Positions 4,665-5,824 of a stretch of DNA of 5,824 bases are shown here, piece after piece. The position numbers were made by a program, and so were the translations under genes. The DNA comes from RYN-433 sp036558265 (lineage in GTDB: Bacteria; Planctomycetota; Phycisphaerae; Tepidisphaerales; Tepidisphaeraceae). The notes under the pieces are model-generated. The model had not been told where the DNA came from. It worked only from the letters and a program-made list of their open reading frames with translations, and searched no databases. The number at the start of each line of letters is the position of its first letter. Within the stretch, counting starts at the first letter, position 1. The stretch is from contig DATBFY010000243.1 of NCBI GenBank assembly GCA_036558265.1, positions 1 through 5,824 on the forward strand. Reading direction: 5' to 3'.

Positions 4665-5279
4665 TCATTCCTTCTTCACCTGCCGCGCCAGTTTCGGGTC
4701 TTCCGGGCCCGAGGTTACGCTCAACAGCATCAATGCCGCCGCGTCGTGCTGGGCCTTGGCCTGGTCGGGTTCGGCCTTGATGGCCGAGGACATCACGTCC
4801 ACGATGTTCCAGCTCACGCCACGGTAGAGGCGGACGGCGTCCACCTCGTCATGCCCGTCGCGGAAGCGCTCGTGCATCTTGACCATGAACGCGGCGTCGT
4901 TGATCAGCTTGGGGGCATCCAGCACTTCGGCGTTGCGCTGCTTGAGCTCGTCGGCCGAGCCGCGGAGGACGAAGTCGGCGAGCTGCTTTCGCAGCCCGGG
5001 GTGGTTGTTGGGGACGAAGCTCTGCTGGGGTTTGACGTTGATCGAGACCTCGCTGTCGCCGCCGGGCAGCTTGTACTTGACCGACAGGTCGTCCGCGCCG
5101 CGCTCGACCAGTTCCCAGTCGGCCGGGACCAGGAAGCGCAGCGTGCCCTTGTTAATCGCATCGCGCACGCGCGCCGGGGGCTTGGCGGTCGGGCGGGTCG
5201 TGGGCCTGCTGGGACGAGTCGTCGGGGCGGCGGCGATCGAGAAGCAGAGGATCAGGGTTAACAGGATCGGACGTCGCAT
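4665..5279 (-). CDS. Secreted hypothetical protein with TTRP-rich linker
   Basis: This 204-residue protein starts at ATG 5279, preceded by GGAGGTGA (5290-5283), an excellent SD match that fixes the start. Residues 1-18 (MRRPILLTLILCFSIAAA) are a standard signal peptide. Residues 19-37 are a Thr/Arg/Pro linker with repeated TTRP. Residues 38-204 form a compact mixed domain with alternating strands and helices: TLRFLVPADWELVERG, then SVKYKLPGGDSEVSINVKP, then GLRKQLADFVLRG, and later SWNIVDVMSSA. The opening strands, a W-containing turn and the later helix recall small alpha/beta folds such as PsbP/Mog1-like domains, but that is a loose impression, not an assignment. No catalytic motif is evident. 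It lies 78 nt downstream of the alkyltransferase gene on the same strand and may be cotranscribed, although a weak promoter sits in the gap. Extracytoplasmic location is well supported; the function is unknown. Confidence 0.85.
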   Translation of the reverse strand: MRRPILLTLILCFSIAAAPTTRPSRPTTRPTAKPPARVRDAINKGTLRFLVPADWELVERGADDLSVKYKLPGGDSEVSINVKPQQSFVPNNHPGLRKQLADFVLRGSADELKQRNAEVLDAPKLINDAAFMVKMHERFRDGHDEVDAVRLYRGVSWNIVDVMSSAIKAEPDQAKAQHDAAALMLLSVTSGPEDPKLARQVKKE

Positions 5280-5314
5280 CGGTCACCTCCCGCAAGGGAA
5301 AAGAGCAATGCGAA

Positions 5315-5344
5315 AGTTTACGACCGCCCGGTGCGCCTCCGCAA
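5315..5344 (-). promoter_or_regulatory. Possible promoter for the TTRP-linker protein gene
   Basis: On the minus strand TTGCGG (5344-5339) and TAAACT (5320-5315) are 18 nt apart in the gap before ATG 5279. Both are partial consensus matches. If inactive, this gene would depend on read-through from the alkyltransferase promoter. Confidence 0.28.
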
Positions 5345-5357
5345 CCCCGCGCGCCAT

Positions 5358-5696
5358 TCAGAGGGTGAGGCCGCTGTTCTTCAGATCGACCTTGCCGTTG
5401 ATGAAGACGACGCCTTCGGCCTTGAGCAGCCGTTTCTTTTTCTCCAATCCCGCGGCAAAACCGGTGAGCGAGCCGTCGCTGCCCACGACGCGGTGGCAGG
5501 GGACGCGCGGGGCGTAGGGGTTCTTGTTCATCGCGTTGCCGACGGCCCGATAGGCCTGCGTGCCGAGCTTGCGGGCGATGGCGGCGTAGGTGGTGACCTT
5601 ACCCTTTGGGACGCGGGCACAGACGGCCCAGACCTGCTGGTTGAAGCTCATCCCTTTGACGACGCGCCCCTGGACGATTTCCGATTCGAAGCTCAT
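5358..5696 (-). CDS. O6-alkylguanine-DNA alkyltransferase (MGMT family), compact single-domain form
   Basis: This 112-residue cytoplasmic protein repairs O6-alkylguanine by moving the alkyl group to its own cysteine in a one-turnover reaction. The active site is PCHRV, with acceptor C67 followed by H68 and R69; alkyltransferase-like proteins have Trp here, so this one should be catalytic. Other family landmarks are VTTYAAIA (Y37) in the helix-turn-helix, the arginine finger R50 in AYRAVGNAM, N59 before P60, the SDGSLTGFAAG loop, and E94 in LLKAEG, matching the glutamate of the Glu-His-Cys relay. The usual N-terminal domain of Ogt and MGMT is absent, so only the conserved catalytic half remains, a length seen in many short family members. 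The start is ATG 5696, with AGGAGG 7 nt upstream. An in-frame ATG at 5744 lies within the -35 element of a good promoter and has no SD, so it is rejected. It may be cotranscribed with the gene at 5279. Confidence 0.93.
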   Translation of the reverse strand: MSFESEIVQGRVVKGMSFNQQVWAVCARVPKGKVTTYAAIARKLGTQAYRAVGNAMNKNPYAPRVPCHRVVGSDGSLTGFAAGLEKKKRLLKAEGVVFINGKVDLKNSGLTL

Positions 5697-5703
5697 GATC
5701 CCG

Positions 5704-5709
5704 CCTCCT
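5704..5709 (-). promoter_or_regulatory. Ribosome binding site (AGGAGG) for the alkyltransferase
   Basis: AGGAGG on the minus strand lies 7 nt before ATG 5696-5694. It decides the start in favour of the 112-residue form over the 128-residue form. Confidence 0.75.
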
Positions 5710-5720
5710 TCCGGGGTGAC

Positions 5721-5748
5721 TATATAGCCGCTGGGGCGCGGCATTCAA
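5721..5748 (-). promoter_or_regulatory. Promoter for the alkyltransferase gene
   Basis: On the minus strand a -35-like TTGAAT (5748-5743) and a -10 TATATA (5726-5721) are 16 nt apart. The predicted transcript starts near 5714, just before the AGGAGG. TATATA stands out in this G/C-rich context. There is no room for a long leader or a separate activator site between promoter and gene. Confidence 0.55.
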
Positions 5749-5761
5749 TCACCGGAATAAT

Positions 5762-5778
5762 GCCCGCGACAGGCGGGC
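5762..5778. repeat. Short inverted repeat GCCCGC-GACAG-GCGGGC
   Basis: A 6-bp perfect G/C stem with a 5-nt loop lies just upstream of the alkyltransferase -35 element. No T-tract follows on either strand, so it is not a typical terminator. It could be an operator or a remnant of a dispersed repeat. Confidence 0.35.
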
Positions 5779-5788
5779 TCAACGCGGA

Positions 5789-5824
5789 TTGCGAGGGCGG
5801 AGGGAACGCTTACTATGGAACCCC
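5789..5824 (+). promoter_or_regulatory. Possible start of a divergent plus-strand gene or its promoter
   Basis: GGAGGG (5799-5804) lies 10 nt before ATG 5815, and the codons ATG GAA CCC run to the window edge, which would fit the first codons of a gene divergent from the alkyltransferase. The same bases can also be read as a promoter: TTGCGA (5789-5794), 16 nt, TACTAT (5811-5816). Both readings are weak, and ten bases after the ATG cannot decide between them. Confidence 0.3.

Noticed and set aside
4617..5261. 214-codon plus-strand open frame opposite the TTRP-linker protein
   Set aside because: The minus-strand frame has a signal peptide, an excellent SD and a normal composition; the plus frame has none of these.
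5697..5744. Sixteen-codon N-terminal extension of the alkyltransferase from ATG 5744
   Set aside because: It lacks an SD and overlaps a good promoter; AGGAGG before ATG 5696 marks the real start.

Overview
The window is a high-GC chromosomal segment that most likely comes from a planctomycete, probably of the Phycisphaerae type. Three things seen in the sequence point there: a LEPR-XLL N-terminal signal (LEPRLFLSA) on a large secreted protein, a CGYDLRG zinc-ribbon motif in a gene running off the left edge, and a dispersed palindrome whose translation reads HWEGEALPEP, very like the WEGEAPAEP peptides common in planctomycete annotations. The class assignment is inference. No tRNA, rRNA, CRISPR, transposase or phage gene is visible.

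Layout. Positions 1-538 (minus strand) hold a two-gene unit: a 63-residue single-span membrane protein, then a membrane/zinc-ribbon protein whose reading frame appears broken by one base near its start and whose C-terminus lies outside the window. Positions 539-1154 are about 600 bases without a convincing gene but with much repeat structure: a perfect 20-bp palindrome, a 10-bp phased repeat, a 58-bp-spaced direct repeat and a heptamer tandem repeat. Positions 1155-3209 (plus) encode the main gene, a 684-residue LEPR-XLL protein with two internally duplicated beta-sandwich repeats and a C-terminal glycosidase-like barrel. A 90-bp palindromic repeat follows its stop. A 64-residue charged hypothetical protein (3410-3604, plus) is followed by a probable hairpin terminator. 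A promoter and an approximately 130-nt leader precede a secreted 3D-domain protein (3897-4484, plus), probably a peptidoglycan-active enzyme.

At 4535-4638 a second palindromic repeat, of the HPERSEGS type, sits between convergent genes. On the minus strand a compact O6-alkylguanine-DNA alkyltransferase (5358-5696) with its own promoter lies upstream of a secreted hypothetical protein with a TTRP-rich linker (4665-5279). At the right edge a plus-strand gene may begin at 5815.

The genes do not form an obvious pathway. Three of them (LEPR-XLL protein, 3D protein, TTRP protein) are exported and concern the cell envelope or exterior, and the alkyltransferase is a DNA-repair housekeeping gene. I do not see a clearly new multi-gene system. 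The points most worth a second look are the hidden frameshifted left-edge gene, the repeat-packed leader before the LEPR-XLL gene, the architecture of that protein, and the structured-looking leader of the 3D gene.
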